Positions 8,609 through 17,550 of a stretch of 64,000 bases of DNA are shown here, one piece after another. This DNA comes from an uncultured Woeseiaceae bacterium. GTDB taxonomy: Bacteria; Pseudomonadota; Gammaproteobacteria; Steroidobacterales; Woeseiaceae. Where the stretch lies: positions 124,001-188,000 of the forward strand of contig CALZJH010000002.1 in assembly GCA_945787845.1 (NCBI GenBank), written 5' to 3'. Position numbers and translations under genes: made by a program. Position 1 is the stretch's first letter; each line of letters begins with the position of its first letter. The notes under the pieces are model-generated. The model was not told the origin of the DNA. It worked only from the letters and a program-made list of their open reading frames with translations, and made no database searches.

Positions 8609-9811
8609 ATGAAAAAAATACTCAGCTTATGTTTAATTGGCTGCCTGTGCCTGTTCCTGGGCACAGCGAATGCGAACCCACACGGGATGCCCAAACGCGG
8701 CATGAACCCGGATGCAGCGCAAGAGCTGCGGGATGCCAATGTCGACAAGTATTACGGCCAGTTCAAACCGGCGTTTTCCACTGATGCAGGTGGCGGCTGG
8801 ACCAAACACACGTTTGACCCGGGTGCGTCTTTTGACGGTCCGCTATGCATTGCCGGAACGCCATATTCGGTGTTCACCAAGAAACGCAGTCCGTCCAATG
8901 TCCTGATCATGCTGCAGGGCGGCGGTGCCTGCTGGCAGGATTTTTACAACTGCAATGTTCTTTCTGAAGACCAGGAACCGCCACCTCCGCCTTTGGGCAT
9001 CTGGGACGATGTATCCGGTCTGAATCCGCTTGACGACTGGTCCGTCGTCTACATGCCGTACTGCGACGGCTCGGTGTTCTCCGGTGACAACGACGTCATC
9101 GACCCGTCCTGGCAGGCGTTTATCGAAGCCAGCCTGGGTCTGCCGGCCGGTACGGGGCCGCTGGTGCGATTCCATCGTGGCCTGCGCAACGTAACGGCAG
9201 GCGTCAACGTGGCGAAGGACATGTTCCCGCATGCCAGCCGCATCGTCGTGGCCGGGTCGAGTGCCGGCGGTGTCGGTGCAACCGCGTTCGCGCCATTTCT
9301 TACGCGCAAGGCCTATGGCAACAAGGCGGAACTGACGGTCTTTAATGATGCCGGCCCTGTCGCGATCAACCTGGCAGATACGGGCGCCATTGCCGCGCGC
9401 GCTGCGGACTGGAAGTTTGGCCAGTTCTATCCTGCCAGCTGTACGCAATGTGATGACCAGGGGCAGGGCACTGCGCTCATCAAGTGGCGTCTCGCGAATG
9501 ACAGCACGATTCGGGAGGCCTTCTACTCGACCGACTTCGACCTGACCAACCGTTTCTTCATGAAACTGGTTCCACCGTTTGTCGATTTCGAGGTAGGCGG
9601 GCAGATCTACCGCGACCTGATTATCAGAGAGCACGGAGAAATCCACGACCTGTATCCGGATCGTTACAAGCGCTTCATCCGCGCCAACCAGTTCTCACAT
9701 ACGGCATTGCAGACCTTTGATTTCTACGAATCAGCCAACGGCGTGCCGCTGTATTTCTGGCTGGGCCAGTTCCTTGCAGACGGTCCGGGCTGGACGGATA
9801 TCGTCGAGTAA
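8609..9811 (+). CDS. Secreted pectinacetylesterase-family (Notum-like) hydrolase
   Basis: A 400-residue exported protein with a clear signal peptide (MKKILSLCLIGCLCLFLGT, cleavage probably after ANA near residue 23). It matches the pectinacetylesterase/Notum alpha/beta-hydrolase family: the oxyanion segment MLQGGGACW, the YCDGSVFSGDN block and the nucleophile elbow GSSAGGVGA are all present, with later Asp and His candidates (NDAGP; NQFSHTALQTF). The start ATG 8609 follows GGGGGCGAC. It stands alone between lysS and ygfZ. Family members remove acetyl or acyl groups from polysaccharides or proteins; the substrate here cannot be told. Confidence 0.82.
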   Translation: MKKILSLCLIGCLCLFLGTANANPHGMPKRGMNPDAAQELRDANVDKYYGQFKPAFSTDAGGGWTKHTFDPGASFDGPLCIAGTPYSVFTKKRSPSNVLIMLQGGGACWQDFYNCNVLSEDQEPPPPPLGIWDDVSGLNPLDDWSVVYMPYCDGSVFSGDNDVIDPSWQAFIEASLGLPAGTGPLVRFHRGLRNVTAGVNVAKDMFPHASRIVVAGSSAGGVGATAFAPFLTRKAYGNKAELTVFNDAGPVAINLADTGAIAARAADWKFGQFYPASCTQCDDQGQGTALIKWRLANDSTIREAFYSTDFDLTNRFFMKLVPPFVDFEVGGQIYRDLIIREHGEIHDLYPDRYKRFIRANQFSHTALQTFDFYESANGVPLYFWLGQFLADGPGWTDIVE

Positions 9812-9834
9812 CGCGGGCGAGCCGAGAGAGTGGG

Positions 9835-10485
9835 TCAGAGGTAAGGAAGCGCCATGTGCTGCAACGAGGCACCGCTGATGGATAGCGGTGCCTCGGTCTT
9901 GTCCAGCGGCACCACCGCGAGCAGGCTCGACCCCGCGACATTGAGAACCTCGCCGATATCGCGTTCGCCATCGGATACCTTTGCCCCGATAGCCGGCGTG
10001 CCCTCACAGGTGAAACGCTGCAGGCGGCGCTTGGTTGCACCCTTGTAGTGCGTACGAGCGACGATTTCCTGCCCCGGGTAGCAGCCCTTATCCATACTGA
10101 TCGCGTCAAGCAGGTCGAGATTCAGCATGTGGGGCGTGAAAAGCTCCATTTGTGCACGCCCGACATACGGATAGCCGTGCTCGATGAGAAACGCGGGATC
10201 CACGGTCTGGCCCTCGTCGACGACCTCGAAATCGACCTTGGCGCGAAACCGGAACAGGGTCAGGCGCTTCACAATGTCCTCCGCCGTATCGGCCGGCGCC
10301 GACAGGCAATAGCCATCCGCCGTCTTACCGACCGTGCCGAACCAGATCACACGGCCCTTGGGGTTACACCAGGCCGCGAGAATCTCGCCCTCTGATTCGA
10401 GACGCCGCAGGTCGTTGGTCAATTGCGCCTGGAGAAACTCGAAGGCGTCGGCGCCTGTCACGGAAATAGTCAGAATCGGATGCAT
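9835..10485 (-). CDS. ygfZ: YgfZ/GcvT-like folate-binding protein for Fe-S maintenance
   Basis: Folate-binding protein that helps build or repair some Fe-S enzymes, including MiaB. The hallmark KGCYPGQEIVARTHYKGATKR is present, including the conserved Cys; the N-terminus has the family segment TGADAFEFLQAQLTND. At 216 residues it is shorter than E. coli YgfZ (326) but within the range of compact homologues. The start is uncertain: ATG 10485 lacks a clear ribosome site, and a 20-residue-longer version (MARVCQSL) would begin at 10545, on the same CATG used by the divergent gene at 10544. It faces the SDH operon, whose SdhB also carries Fe-S clusters. Confidence 0.88.
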   Translation of the reverse strand: MHPILTISVTGADAFEFLQAQLTNDLRRLESEGEILAAWCNPKGRVIWFGTVGKTADGYCLSAPADTAEDIVKRLTLFRFRAKVDFEVVDEGQTVDPAFLIEHGYPYVGRAQMELFTPHMLNLDLLDAISMDKGCYPGQEIVARTHYKGATKRRLQRFTCEGTPAIGAKVSDGERDIGEVLNVAGSSLLAVVPLDKTEAPLSISGASLQHMALPYL

Positions 10486-10543
10486 ACTAAAGTAGTCAAA
10501 TGTAGATACTGCAGGTTGTTCAAGGCTCTGGCATACTCTCGCC

Positions 10544-10720
10544 ATGAGCGCAAAGGACCCCAAGAATAAGGCTGAAACGGCCGATTCCAAGAGCGACCCT
10601 GAACCGGATGATACCGCAGCGGAGTCCACAGAGCGGCCGAAAGAGATCGGCGGCCGTGGCGGCCTGGACCCTACCCGCTATGGAGATTGGGAAAAATCCG
10701 GGCGCTGTATCGATTTTTGA
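10544..10720 (+). CDS. DUF1674 protein, SDHAF4-like succinate dehydrogenase assembly factor
   Basis: A 58-residue gene easily missed because of its length. The first half is charged and low-complexity; the second half carries the DUF1674 signature EIGGRGGLDPTRYGDWEKSG ending in RCIDF. Mitochondrial SDHAF4 has the same C-terminal motif and binds flavinylated SDHA to promote assembly with SDHB. It lies 15 bases before sdhC on the same strand, which strongly supports a role in SDH maturation. ATG 10544 is the only sensible start. No metal-binding or membrane segment is seen. Confidence 0.85.
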   Translation: MSAKDPKNKAETADSKSDPEPDDTAAESTERPKEIGGRGGLDPTRYGDWEKSGRCIDF

Positions 10721-10735
10721 CCAAGAAGTTACCTC

Positions 10736-11113
10736 ATGACTAATCACGACAGGCCTTTGTCGCCTCATATCTCGATCTATCGCTGGCCGGTCACGATGGC
10801 CTCGTCGATACTCCATCGGGCCACCGGCCTCGCCATGGCGGCGGGTTTCATCGTCCTGGTCGGCTGGTTGTTCGACGCAGCCTCCGGACCGGCCGTTTAT
10901 GCAAAATTCATGGAGGTCATGGACTCGACCGTTGGCCTCGTTTTGCTGATCGGCTGGAGTTTTGCCTTCTTTTATCATCTCTCGAACGGTATTCGGCACC
11001 TTGTCTGGGATACGGGTCGTGGCTTCGAGATAGACCGGGCAACGGCCTCCGCGTGGTTCGTGATTGTGCTGTCCGTCGTGCTGACCGCCGCGTTCTGGTG
11101 GGTGGCGTTATGA
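10736..11113 (+). CDS. sdhC: Succinate dehydrogenase cytochrome b556 subunit
   Basis: Membrane anchor subunit of complex II that with SdhD holds haem b and the quinone site. The 125-residue protein shows the SdhC signature RPLSPHISIYRWPVTMASSI followed by SILHRATG (the conserved Ser/Arg near the quinone) and, in the third helix, FYHLSNGIRHLVWDTG with the haem-ligand His. Three transmembrane helices are apparent. It ends in an ATGA overlap with sdhD. Confidence 0.95.
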   Translation: MTNHDRPLSPHISIYRWPVTMASSILHRATGLAMAAGFIVLVGWLFDAASGPAVYAKFMEVMDSTVGLVLLIGWSFAFFYHLSNGIRHLVWDTGRGFEIDRATASAWFVIVLSVVLTAAFWWVAL

Positions 11114-11490
11114 GCCTGCGTTCACCGCTCGGTCGGGTACTTGGCCTGGGGTCTGCGAAAGACGGCACGTCACACTGGTGGGGCCAGCGCGTCTCGGGCC
11201 TTGCGCTTGCAGTGCTGGGATCCTGGTTCGCCTGGTCGCTGGCGACGATGTCGGGTTTTGGCTACGCGGAAGCGCTGACCTTTATCGGCCGGCCGCTTAA
11301 CGCCTTGCTGTTGCTGCTGCTGAGCGTAACGATGGCGTGGCACTCGTATCTCGGCGTGCAGGTCGTCATCGAGGACTACGTACATAGCCATGGCCTCAAG
11401 ATTGCGTCATTACTTATTTCCCGCTACGCACACGTTGTTCTTGCGGCAGCGGCCATTTATGCCATTTTAAAAATCGGAATCGGCGCATGA
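11110..11490 (+). CDS. sdhD: Succinate dehydrogenase membrane anchor subunit
   Basis: Second membrane anchor of complex II, 126 residues with three hydrophobic helices. [13 protein letters not shown] precedes helix 1, and the haem/quinone segment [18 protein letters not shown] (about residues 76-93) carries the conserved His and the Asp-Tyr pair. ATGA overlaps join it to sdhC and to sdhA, so the operon is translationally coupled. Confidence 0.94.
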   Translation: MSLRSPLGRVLGLGSAKDGTSHWWGQRVSGLALAVLGSWFAWSLATMSGFGYAEALTFIGRPLNALLLLLLSVTMAWHSYLGVQVVIEDYVHSHGLKIASLLISRYAHVVLAAAAIYAILKIGIGA

Positions 11491-13271
11491 GCGATTACGA
11501 ATTCATCGATCACAGTTATGATGTCGTTGTTATAGGCGCAGGCGGCGCCGGTTTGCGCGCGACTTTCGGCCTGGCCAACGCCGGCTTTAACACGGCCTGC
11601 ATTACCAAGGTCTTCCCGACGCGCAGCCACACGGTCGCGGCGCAGGGCGGTATTTCTGCCGCACTTGGCAACATGGGTGAAGACGACTGGCGCTGGCATA
11701 TGTACGACACCGTCAAGGGTTCCGACTGGCTCGGCGACCAGGACGCTATCGAGTACATGTGCAAGGAGGCGCCGGACGCCATTATCGAACTGGAGCATTA
11801 CGGCGTGCCGTTCTCGCGCACCGAGGACGGCAAGATCTACCAGCGGCCGTTCGGCGGCATGACGACGCGTTTTGGCGAAGGCACGGCGCAGCGTACCTGC
11901 GCGGCAGCCGACCGGACCGGTCATGCGATGCTGCATACGCTGTACCAGCAGTCGCTCAAGCACGACGCAGAGTTCTACATTGAGTATTTTGCCGTCGACC
12001 TGATCATGGAAGACGGTGTCTGCCGCGGAGTGGTTGCGATTGACCTTGCTACCGGGCGTTTGCACCGTTTCCGTTCCCACCAGGTCATCCTGGCGACGGG
12101 CGGCTACGGTCGTGCGTACTTCTCGTGTACGTCGGCGCATACGTGTACCGGCGATGGCGGTGCGATGGTGCTGCGTGCGGGTCTGCCGGTGCAGGACATG
12201 GAGTTCGTGCAATTCCATCCGACCGGCATTTACGGCGCGGGTTGCCTGATCACCGAAGGGTCCCGCGGGGAGGGCGGCTACCTCACCAATTCCGAAGGTG
12301 AACGCTTTATGGAGCGTTACGCCCCGAACGCCAAGGATCTTGCCTCGCGCGACGTGGTGTCGCGTTCGATGACAATCGAGATTCGTGAGGGTCGCGGTGT
12401 CGGACCCGACAAGGACCACATCTACCTGCATCTCGAACATCTCGGCCCGGAAGTCATCGAGGAGCGCCTGCCAGGCATTGCCGAGTCAGCGCGGATCTTT
12501 GCCGGCGTGGACGTCAACAAGGAACCGATCCCGGTTCTGCCCACCGTGCACTACAACATGGGCGGTATTCCGGCCAACTTCAACGGCCAGGTTGTGACCA
12601 AGCGTGGTGAGGACGCGGAGACAGTTGTCGAGGGTCTGATGGCCGTCGGGGAGGCGGCGTGCGTCTCGGTCCACGGCGCCAACCGGCTTGGATCGAACTC
12701 GCTGCTGGATCTCGTTGTATTCGGTCGCGCCGCCGCACTCTTCTGCGCCGAGCAGATGACACCGGGCGCGCGTCACAAGCCACTGCCGGATGACGCAGGC
12801 CAGAACTCGGTTCAACGTATAGACAAGCTGCGCAATGCCGACGGATCAAAGCCGACCGCCGACATTCGGCTCGAAATGCAGCGCATCATGCAAGGTCATG
12901 CAGCGGTCTTCCGAACGGGCGAGGTGCTCGACGAAGGGGTTGATTTGCTGCGCAAGACCTACGCATCGTTTGACGATGTCCGCGTAACCGACCGCTCCCT
13001 GGTCTGGAATACCGACCTTGTCGAGACACTTGAACTGGAGAACCTGCTGCTCAACGCGACGGCGACCATTGAGTCGGCGGCGAATCGCCTCGAGAGCCGC
13101 GGCGCCCATGCGCGTGAGGACTATCCGGATCGCGATGACGAGAACTGGATGAAACACACGCTGACCTGGGTGGGTGGGCCGGGCGATGTTCGCGTCGACT
13201 ATCGCGGCGTGCATAACCACACGCTGACAGATGAGGTTGACTACGTAGAACCGAAAGCGAGGGTGTACTGA
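11487..13271 (+). CDS. sdhA: Succinate dehydrogenase flavoprotein subunit
   Basis: Oxidises succinate to fumarate using covalently bound FAD. The 594-residue protein has the FAD-binding [12 protein letters not shown] near the N-terminus, the flavinylation motif SHTVAAQGG (His about residue 48), the dicarboxylate site [20 protein letters not shown], and [18 protein letters not shown]. Its C-terminus retains [10 protein letters not shown]. SdhE and probably the SDHAF4-like protein, both encoded in this operon, assist its FAD attachment and assembly. Confidence 0.97.
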   Translation: MSDYEFIDHSYDVVVIGAGGAGLRATFGLANAGFNTACITKVFPTRSHTVAAQGGISAALGNMGEDDWRWHMYDTVKGSDWLGDQDAIEYMCKEAPDAIIELEHYGVPFSRTEDGKIYQRPFGGMTTRFGEGTAQRTCAAADRTGHAMLHTLYQQSLKHDAEFYIEYFAVDLIMEDGVCRGVVAIDLATGRLHRFRSHQVILATGGYGRAYFSCTSAHTCTGDGGAMVLRAGLPVQDMEFVQFHPTGIYGAGCLITEGSRGEGGYLTNSEGERFMERYAPNAKDLASRDVVSRSMTIEIREGRGVGPDKDHIYLHLEHLGPEVIEERLPGIAESARIFAGVDVNKEPIPVLPTVHYNMGGIPANFNGQVVTKRGEDAETVVEGLMAVGEAACVSVHGANRLGSNSLLDLVVFGRAAALFCAEQMTPGARHKPLPDDAGQNSVQRIDKLRNADGSKPTADIRLEMQRIMQGHAAVFRTGEVLDEGVDLLRKTYASFDDVRVTDRSLVWNTDLVETLELENLLLNATATIESAANRLESRGAHAREDYPDRDDENWMKHTLTWVGGPGDVRVDYRGVHNHTLTDEVDYVEPKARVY

Positions 13272-14053
13272 TGGCTGAATTCAGACTCCCGAAGAATTCT
13301 CGCATCACCAAGGGCAAGCACTTCGACGCCGCCAATGGTTCCGGCAATACGCGGACCTTCGCCGTATATCGATATGACCCGGACAGTGCTGAGAACCCGC
13401 GCGTCGATACCTACGAGATCGACATGGACAGTTGCGGCCCCATGGTTCTCGACGCACTCATCAAGATCAAGAACGAGATTGACCCGACGCTGACATTCCG
13501 CCGTTCCTGTCGTGAAGGTATTTGCGGCTCCTGCGCGATGAACATCGACGGCGGCAACACGCTCGCCTGCACACGAGCCAACGACGAGGTTAAAGGTGAC
13601 GTCAAGATCTACCCGCTTCCCCACATGCCGGTGGTCAAGGATCTGGTTACCGACCTCACTAACTTCTATGCGCAGTACGCCTCGATTAAACCCTGGCTGC
13701 AGGCTCGCACGCCGCCGCCGCCGGACTCGGAGCGGCTGCAGTCCAAAGAGGACCAGGAACTCATCAACGAGCCGTCGGCGTGCATTCTCTGTGCGTGCTG
13801 TTCGACGAGTTGTCCGAGCTACTGGTGGAATTCGGATCGCTACCTTGGCCCCGCGGCACTGTTGGCGGCCTACCGCTGGCTGGTCGACACTCGGGATGAT
13901 GCGACCGGGGAGCGCCTCGACGAACTCGAGGACCCGTTCCGCCTGTATCGCTGCCACACGATCATGAATTGCACCCAAACCTGCCCCAAGGGTCTCAACC
14001 CGGCGCTTGCTATTGCCGAGACCAAGAAGATGCTTGTGGAAAGGAAGTATTGA
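13271..14053 (+). CDS. sdhB: Succinate dehydrogenase iron-sulfur subunit
   Basis: Carries electrons from FAD to quinone through three Fe-S clusters. The 260-residue protein has the [2Fe-2S] motif [13 protein letters not shown] (about residues 78-90), the [4Fe-4S] ligands [17 protein letters not shown] (about 174-190) and the third cluster/[3Fe-4S] ligands [18 protein letters not shown]. Start ATG 13271 overlaps the sdhA stop by one base. At 260 residues it is slightly longer than E. coli SdhB (238), mainly at the N-terminus. Confidence 0.96.
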   Translation: MAEFRLPKNSRITKGKHFDAANGSGNTRTFAVYRYDPDSAENPRVDTYEIDMDSCGPMVLDALIKIKNEIDPTLTFRRSCREGICGSCAMNIDGGNTLACTRANDEVKGDVKIYPLPHMPVVKDLVTDLTNFYAQYASIKPWLQARTPPPPDSERLQSKEDQELINEPSACILCACCSTSCPSYWWNSDRYLGPAALLAAYRWLVDTRDDATGERLDELEDPFRLYRCHTIMNCTQTCPKGLNPALAIAETKKMLVERKY

Positions 14054-14292
14054 GCGAGGAATCGCGCCTTCGGTGGCAGTGCCGGCGCGGCATGCGTGAG
14101 CTCGATGAGCTCCTCGTGCGCTACCTGGAAGACGACTACCCGAACGCGAGCGACGACGATAAGGCCGCGTTCGGGGCAGTTCTGGAGCTTGCGGATCCCG
14201 AACTGAACGCCTATCTCTTGCAACGGCAAACACCGTCTTCAGAGCCCATAGCGCGTGTCATCAACCGCATACTTCGCCGAGATCACACCTGA
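14050..14292 (+). CDS. sdhE: FAD assembly factor SdhE
   Basis: Promotes covalent flavinylation of SdhA. The 80-residue product has the SdhE signature [14 protein letters not shown] with the RGxxE motif, then [11 protein letters not shown] and [13 protein letters not shown]. The start is taken as TTG 14050, giving a normal-length N-terminus (LSEESRLRW) and an overlap with the sdhB stop; AGGA lies 4-5 bases upstream. A later ATG (14092) would cut off the RGxxE motif. It overlaps the next gene by 38 bases. Confidence 0.9.
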   Translation: MSEESRLRWQCRRGMRELDELLVRYLEDDYPNASDDDKAAFGAVLELADPELNAYLLQRQTPSSEPIARVINRILRRDHT

Positions 14293-14689
14293 GCCATTTC
14301 TGCGCCGAATCGTTTTGTGGTCCGGAGTGACGCTCGCCGTGGCGGCTTCCCTGATCATCCTGAGTTTGCCCCTTGCCGCGTGGTTGAGGCTGGCAGGCAC
14401 TGCCCTGTGGGCAGCCATGGCAGGTCGGGAATTGCACCAACTGCAGCGTGCGTGGCGGACGTGCCGGCGACTGCGCTTCTGGGCCGGTGGGGACATCGAG
14501 GTGCTGGAAGCCGACGGACAGTGGCACGCGGCGAGCCTTGAAGCGGGCAGCGTGCTGCTGCGAAAAGCCGGCTGGATTCGGCTGCGGAATCGTCGTGGCG
14601 GCCGGCACGGCGAGCTGCTTCGTGGCGATGCCCGGAGCTCCGCTGACTGGCGGCGACTGCAGGTTATCTGGCGGCACGTTGGTGCTTAA
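14255..14689 (+). CDS. YgfX-like membrane protein
   Basis: A 144-residue protein resembling YgfX (CptA), which follows sdhE in enterobacteria and has been linked to cell-division or cytoskeleton control. Two adjacent hydrophobic segments (roughly residues 20-37 and 43-56) form a helical hairpin, followed by a soluble basic C-terminus with repeated Trp and Arg (GDIEVLEADGQWHAA; RSSADWRRLQ). The call rests on this topology and on its position overlapping sdhE; sequence similarity in this family is low. Start GTG 14255 is not certain. Confidence 0.68.
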   Translation: MSSTAYFAEITPEPFLRRIVLWSGVTLAVAASLIILSLPLAAWLRLAGTALWAAMAGRELHQLQRAWRTCRRLRFWAGGDIEVLEADGQWHAASLEAGSVLLRKAGWIRLRNRRGGRHGELLRGDARSSADWRRLQVIWRHVGA

Positions 14690-14813
14690 GGTGTAAGCTG
14701 CTAACATGCTCATAGAACAGGAAAAAATAACAAGAACGGCGGGTGCCAGGGCGATCTGCCTAGCCGCGGACAAACGGCGTCACAGATTAACGATGAATAA
14801 GGCAGAATTTCGA

Positions 14814-14840
14814 GAACTTATCGCCCCAACACCGGTCTAT
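14814..14840 (+). promoter_or_regulatory. Candidate sigma-E promoter of rpoE
   Basis: GAACTT (14814-14819) is a perfect sigma-E -35 core, and TCTAT (14836-14840) after a 16-base spacer resembles the -10 element TCTGA. It sits about 45 bases before the rpoE start, where an autoregulated promoter is expected. A 7-bp inverted repeat, ACACCGG (14829-14835) and CCGGTGT (14842-14848), flanks the -10 element and could be an operator or a transcript hairpin. Confidence 0.7.
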
Positions 14841-14885
14841 CCCGGTGTCGGCAGGCTGTACGGAAATTCCGGCGAGCGGGTCTGA

Positions 14886-15461
14886 ATGTCAAATCAGTCG
14901 TCCGACAAGAAGCTGGTCAAGCGGGTCCAGAAAGGTGACAAGGGTGCGTTTGATCTGCTGGTGCTCAAGTACCAGCACAAGATTGTTAACCTGGTGATGC
15001 GATATGTGCGGGATCCTGAACTGGCACTCGATATTACGCAGGAGGCCTTTATCAAGGCCTACCGGGCGTTGCCGCGATTTCGCGGCGACAGTGCTTTCTA
15101 CACGTGGATGTATCGTATCGCCGTGAATACGGCCAAGAACCATCTTGCAGCGCAGCGGCGGCGGCCGATGGATGTGGAGCTGGATTTGCAGGACCCCGAG
15201 CAGTACGACCTGCATGCCAAGCTCAAAGAGACGGATACTCCTGAAGGAGTGTCGCTCAGTAACGAATTGCAGGAGACCGTGGAACGTGCCATTGCGGCGC
15301 TGCCGGAGGATCTGCGAACAGCGATCATCCTGCGCGAGCTGGAGGGCATGAGCTACGAGGAAATAGCACAGACGATGGAGTGCCCGGTGGGCACGGTCAG
15401 GTCGAGAATTTTCAGGGCGCGAGACGCGATCGCTAAAAAGATCGGTCCGCTTACCCGGTGA
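14886..15461 (+). CDS. rpoE: RNA polymerase sigma-E factor (extracytoplasmic stress)
   Basis: ECF sigma factor for envelope stress, 191 residues as in E. coli. Region 2 is seen in YQHKIVNLVMRYV and DITQEAFIKAYRALPRFRGD with FYTWMYRIAVNTAKNHL; region 4.2 is the helix-turn-helix MSYEEIAQTMECPVGTVRSR. A sigma-E-type promoter lies directly upstream, and its antagonist RseA is encoded 31 bases downstream. The 190-base gap before the gene otherwise shows no convincing gene. Confidence 0.96.
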   Translation: MSNQSSDKKLVKRVQKGDKGAFDLLVLKYQHKIVNLVMRYVRDPELALDITQEAFIKAYRALPRFRGDSAFYTWMYRIAVNTAKNHLAAQRRRPMDVELDLQDPEQYDLHAKLKETDTPEGVSLSNELQETVERAIAALPEDLRTAIILRELEGMSYEEIAQTMECPVGTVRSRIFRARDAIAKKIGPLTR

Positions 15462-15492
15462 CCAGGGTCCGACGGGCCCACGTGAGTGAGTT

Positions 15493-16107
15493 ATGAATGA
15501 CGCAATAAGAATGCAGATATCCGCTTTCGTAGACGGCGAATTGCCGGATGCCGAGGCCGACCTCCTGCTGCGAAGAATGAGTCAGGATGCTTCGTTGAGG
15601 AAGCAGGCGGCCGAGTTCCTGGAAATCGGTCGCGCTATGCGTGGCGAACCCGGGGTTCCCGGCGTGTATCGCCTGCAGGACCGCATCAGCGCGGCGCTGG
15701 GTGACAAGCCGATGGTCGAGGATGAGGTCACGCCCGAAGCGCCGCCTGGTCGGCCCATGCGGCCGCTTATCGGGGCCGCTATAGCCGCATCGGTTGCGCT
15801 ACTGGCTATCGTTGGCCTGCAGTTCAGTCCCGGTCTGGGTGGGGATACGAATCCAGGCGCGATCGATTCCGTTGCCAAGAGTGACGAGGCGGTCGGGGTC
15901 ACTGTTCCCGACGAAGAGTTACGCCAGTATTACCTGAGCCACGGCGCATCGTCGTCGGAGTTCGGCGCGAACGGCATGAATGCCCGGTTGGTGACGCTGC
16001 GACTCAGCGAGGAAGAATTGGCCGAGGATCAAGTGGTTGAGGAAGACACGGCGGATGAGACCACCACCGGCGACGAGGCGGTCGACGAGACGACGACGCA
16101 GCCCTGA
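15493..16107 (+). CDS. rseA: Anti-sigma-E factor RseA
   Basis: Inner-membrane protein that holds sigma-E inactive until regulated proteolysis. The 204-residue product has the cytoplasmic anti-sigma domain (ISAFVDGELPDAEADLLLRR, about residues 9-28), one transmembrane helix near 92-111 (LIGAAIAASVALLAIVG) and a periplasmic part. The C-terminus is unusual: it is very acidic and Thr-rich (DETTTGDEAVDETTTQP). It overlaps rseB by one base (TGATG). Confidence 0.92.
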   Translation: MNDAIRMQISAFVDGELPDAEADLLLRRMSQDASLRKQAAEFLEIGRAMRGEPGVPGVYRLQDRISAALGDKPMVEDEVTPEAPPGRPMRPLIGAAIAASVALLAIVGLQFSPGLGGDTNPGAIDSVAKSDEAVGVTVPDEELRQYYLSHGASSSEFGANGMNARLVTLRLSEEELAEDQVVEEDTADETTTGDEAVDETTTQP

Positions 16108-17078
16108 TGCGGTTTAACGGGGGAAAACACCTGCTCTGGCCGGTCCTCGCGGCGGCACAGGTGGCGTGCGGCAGTGCGGCGCTGGCTGAACGCGTCGAAC
16201 CCAATGAGTGGCTCAGCCGGATGAGTACGGCGGTGCAGACCACGAGTTACGAGGGCACCGTTCTCCGGATCCGCGACGGCAAGGCCGAAGCGCTCAAGGT
16301 TGTGCACACGGTCAGTGACGGGGTCATTCGAGAAAAGGTTGTTGCGCAGGAAGGCAACGGCCTCGAGATCATACGTAATGGCAACGAGGTTCACTGCATC
16401 CTTCCGGACCGTCGGTCGGTGCTGGTTGAGGAATGGGACGACCAGTCCACGCTGTTCTCGACACTGCCCTCCAGCGAGATCCGTTTTGGCAGCGAATACG
16501 ATGTCGCGATCGTCAGGGAAGAGCGAGTGGCAGGGCGCCAGGCCGTTCTCGTCGCGATTCGGCCGCACGACAGCTATCGCTACGGTCACCGCGTCTGGCT
16601 CGATATCGAGACGGCCTTCCCCCTGCAGACCCAGCTCATTAGCGAGAATGGTGACCCCATCGCGCAGGTCAAGTTCGCCGATATCAGCCTGAACAAGGAA
16701 ATTCATGCCAGTGCCCTGGCGCCTTCGTACAGCACCGAGAATTTCCGCTGGCTGACGCAGCCGGCGCGACATGTGAGTCACAAACTCGAGACGTCGTGGG
16801 CAAGTAGCAATATTCCGCAGGGTTTCCGCCCGGTTTCAACCCACGGCGAGACGCTGCCCGGCCATGATGCGGTTGTGACTCACATCCTCTTCAGCGATGG
16901 CCTGGCCAACGTGTCGGTATTCATCGCCCCACAGGGTTCAGTCATTGCCGAAGGTCCGTCGCGCGTCGGAGGCTCGAATTCTTACAGCGTGATGCGCGAT
17001 GGCCACCGTGTCACCGCTGTCGGTGAAGTACCTGCGATGACGGTCGAGCAGATTGCGACGACCATGATGCGTCGCTGA
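16107..17078 (+). CDS. rseB: Periplasmic sigma-E regulator RseB/MucB
   Basis: Periplasmic protein that binds RseA and shields it from proteolysis; lipids or LPS intermediates release it. The 323-residue product starts with an export signal (about residues 1-28, ending near ALAE) and has the LolA-like N-terminal fold (EWLSRMSTAVQTTSYEGTVL), the VLVAIRPHDSYRYGHRVWLD block and the smaller C-terminal domain (VSVFIAPQG). Translation is coupled to rseA. Confidence 0.93.
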   Translation: MRFNGGKHLLWPVLAAAQVACGSAALAERVEPNEWLSRMSTAVQTTSYEGTVLRIRDGKAEALKVVHTVSDGVIREKVVAQEGNGLEIIRNGNEVHCILPDRRSVLVEEWDDQSTLFSTLPSSEIRFGSEYDVAIVREERVAGRQAVLVAIRPHDSYRYGHRVWLDIETAFPLQTQLISENGDPIAQVKFADISLNKEIHASALAPSYSTENFRWLTQPARHVSHKLETSWASSNIPQGFRPVSTHGETLPGHDAVVTHILFSDGLANVSVFIAPQGSVIAEGPSRVGGSNSYSVMRDGHRVTAVGEVPAMTVEQIATTMMRR

Positions 17079-17103
17079 TAACCGCGTCCTGTAAACTGCC
17101 GTC

Positions 17104-17550
17104 ATGCAGACGACGCGCGGCCAAATCCTCTCTATCCGGTCCGACCGTACCGCCGCGACCGTGACCGTTAATACTGTCGATTTTTGCGCGCGGTGTGCGT
17201 CCGGCAAGGGATGTGGGGCCGGCCTGTTTGGCAGCAGCGGCGGTTCGCGGCAATTTGAAGCCCCCATCAGCGGTGCCATGGACCTGCGTGAAGGCGACGA
17301 AGTGCAAATCGAACTTGCGCCGCATAACGTACTGCGGGCGGCGCTCCAGGTGTACGGGGCACCGCTGGTCGGTGTATTGATCATGACCGCGGTTGCGTAT
17401 CTTGCAGATTGGCCGGACTGGCAGGGGGCGGTGGCCGGCGGGGTCGGCGTTCTTGCGGGGGCAGCGATCAGCCGGTACCGGTTGAAACGGGCCCGTTGCC
17501 TGCGGCAGTTCACGCCGGTCATCACACGTCGTCTTGCGAGAACCGAATGA
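17104..17550 (+). CDS. rseC: RseC/MucC family membrane protein
   Basis: A 148-residue inner-membrane protein linked to sigma-E signalling and to SoxR reduction. The cytoplasmic N-terminal part has the four-cysteine motif CARCASGKGCGAGLFG (about residues 28-43), a plausible Fe-S or redox site. Two transmembrane helices follow (about 79-98 and 102-119). It ends in an ATGA overlap with the glutaredoxin-like gene, another redox protein. Confidence 0.9.
   Translation: MQTTRGQILSIRSDRTAATVTVNTVDFCARCASGKGCGAGLFGSSGGSRQFEAPISGAMDLREGDEVQIELAPHNVLRAALQVYGAPLVGVLIMTAVAYLADWPDWQGAVAGGVGVLAGAAISRYRLKRARCLRQFTPVITRRLARTE

Noticed and set aside
11457-12440. Long minus-strand ORF opposite sdhA
   Set aside because: Codon-shadow of a clearly conserved gene in high-GC DNA; no family match seen.
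14706-14885. 59-codon plus-strand ORF just before rpoE
   Set aside because: No ribosome site, contains the sigma-E promoter, composition not protein-like and no recognised motif.
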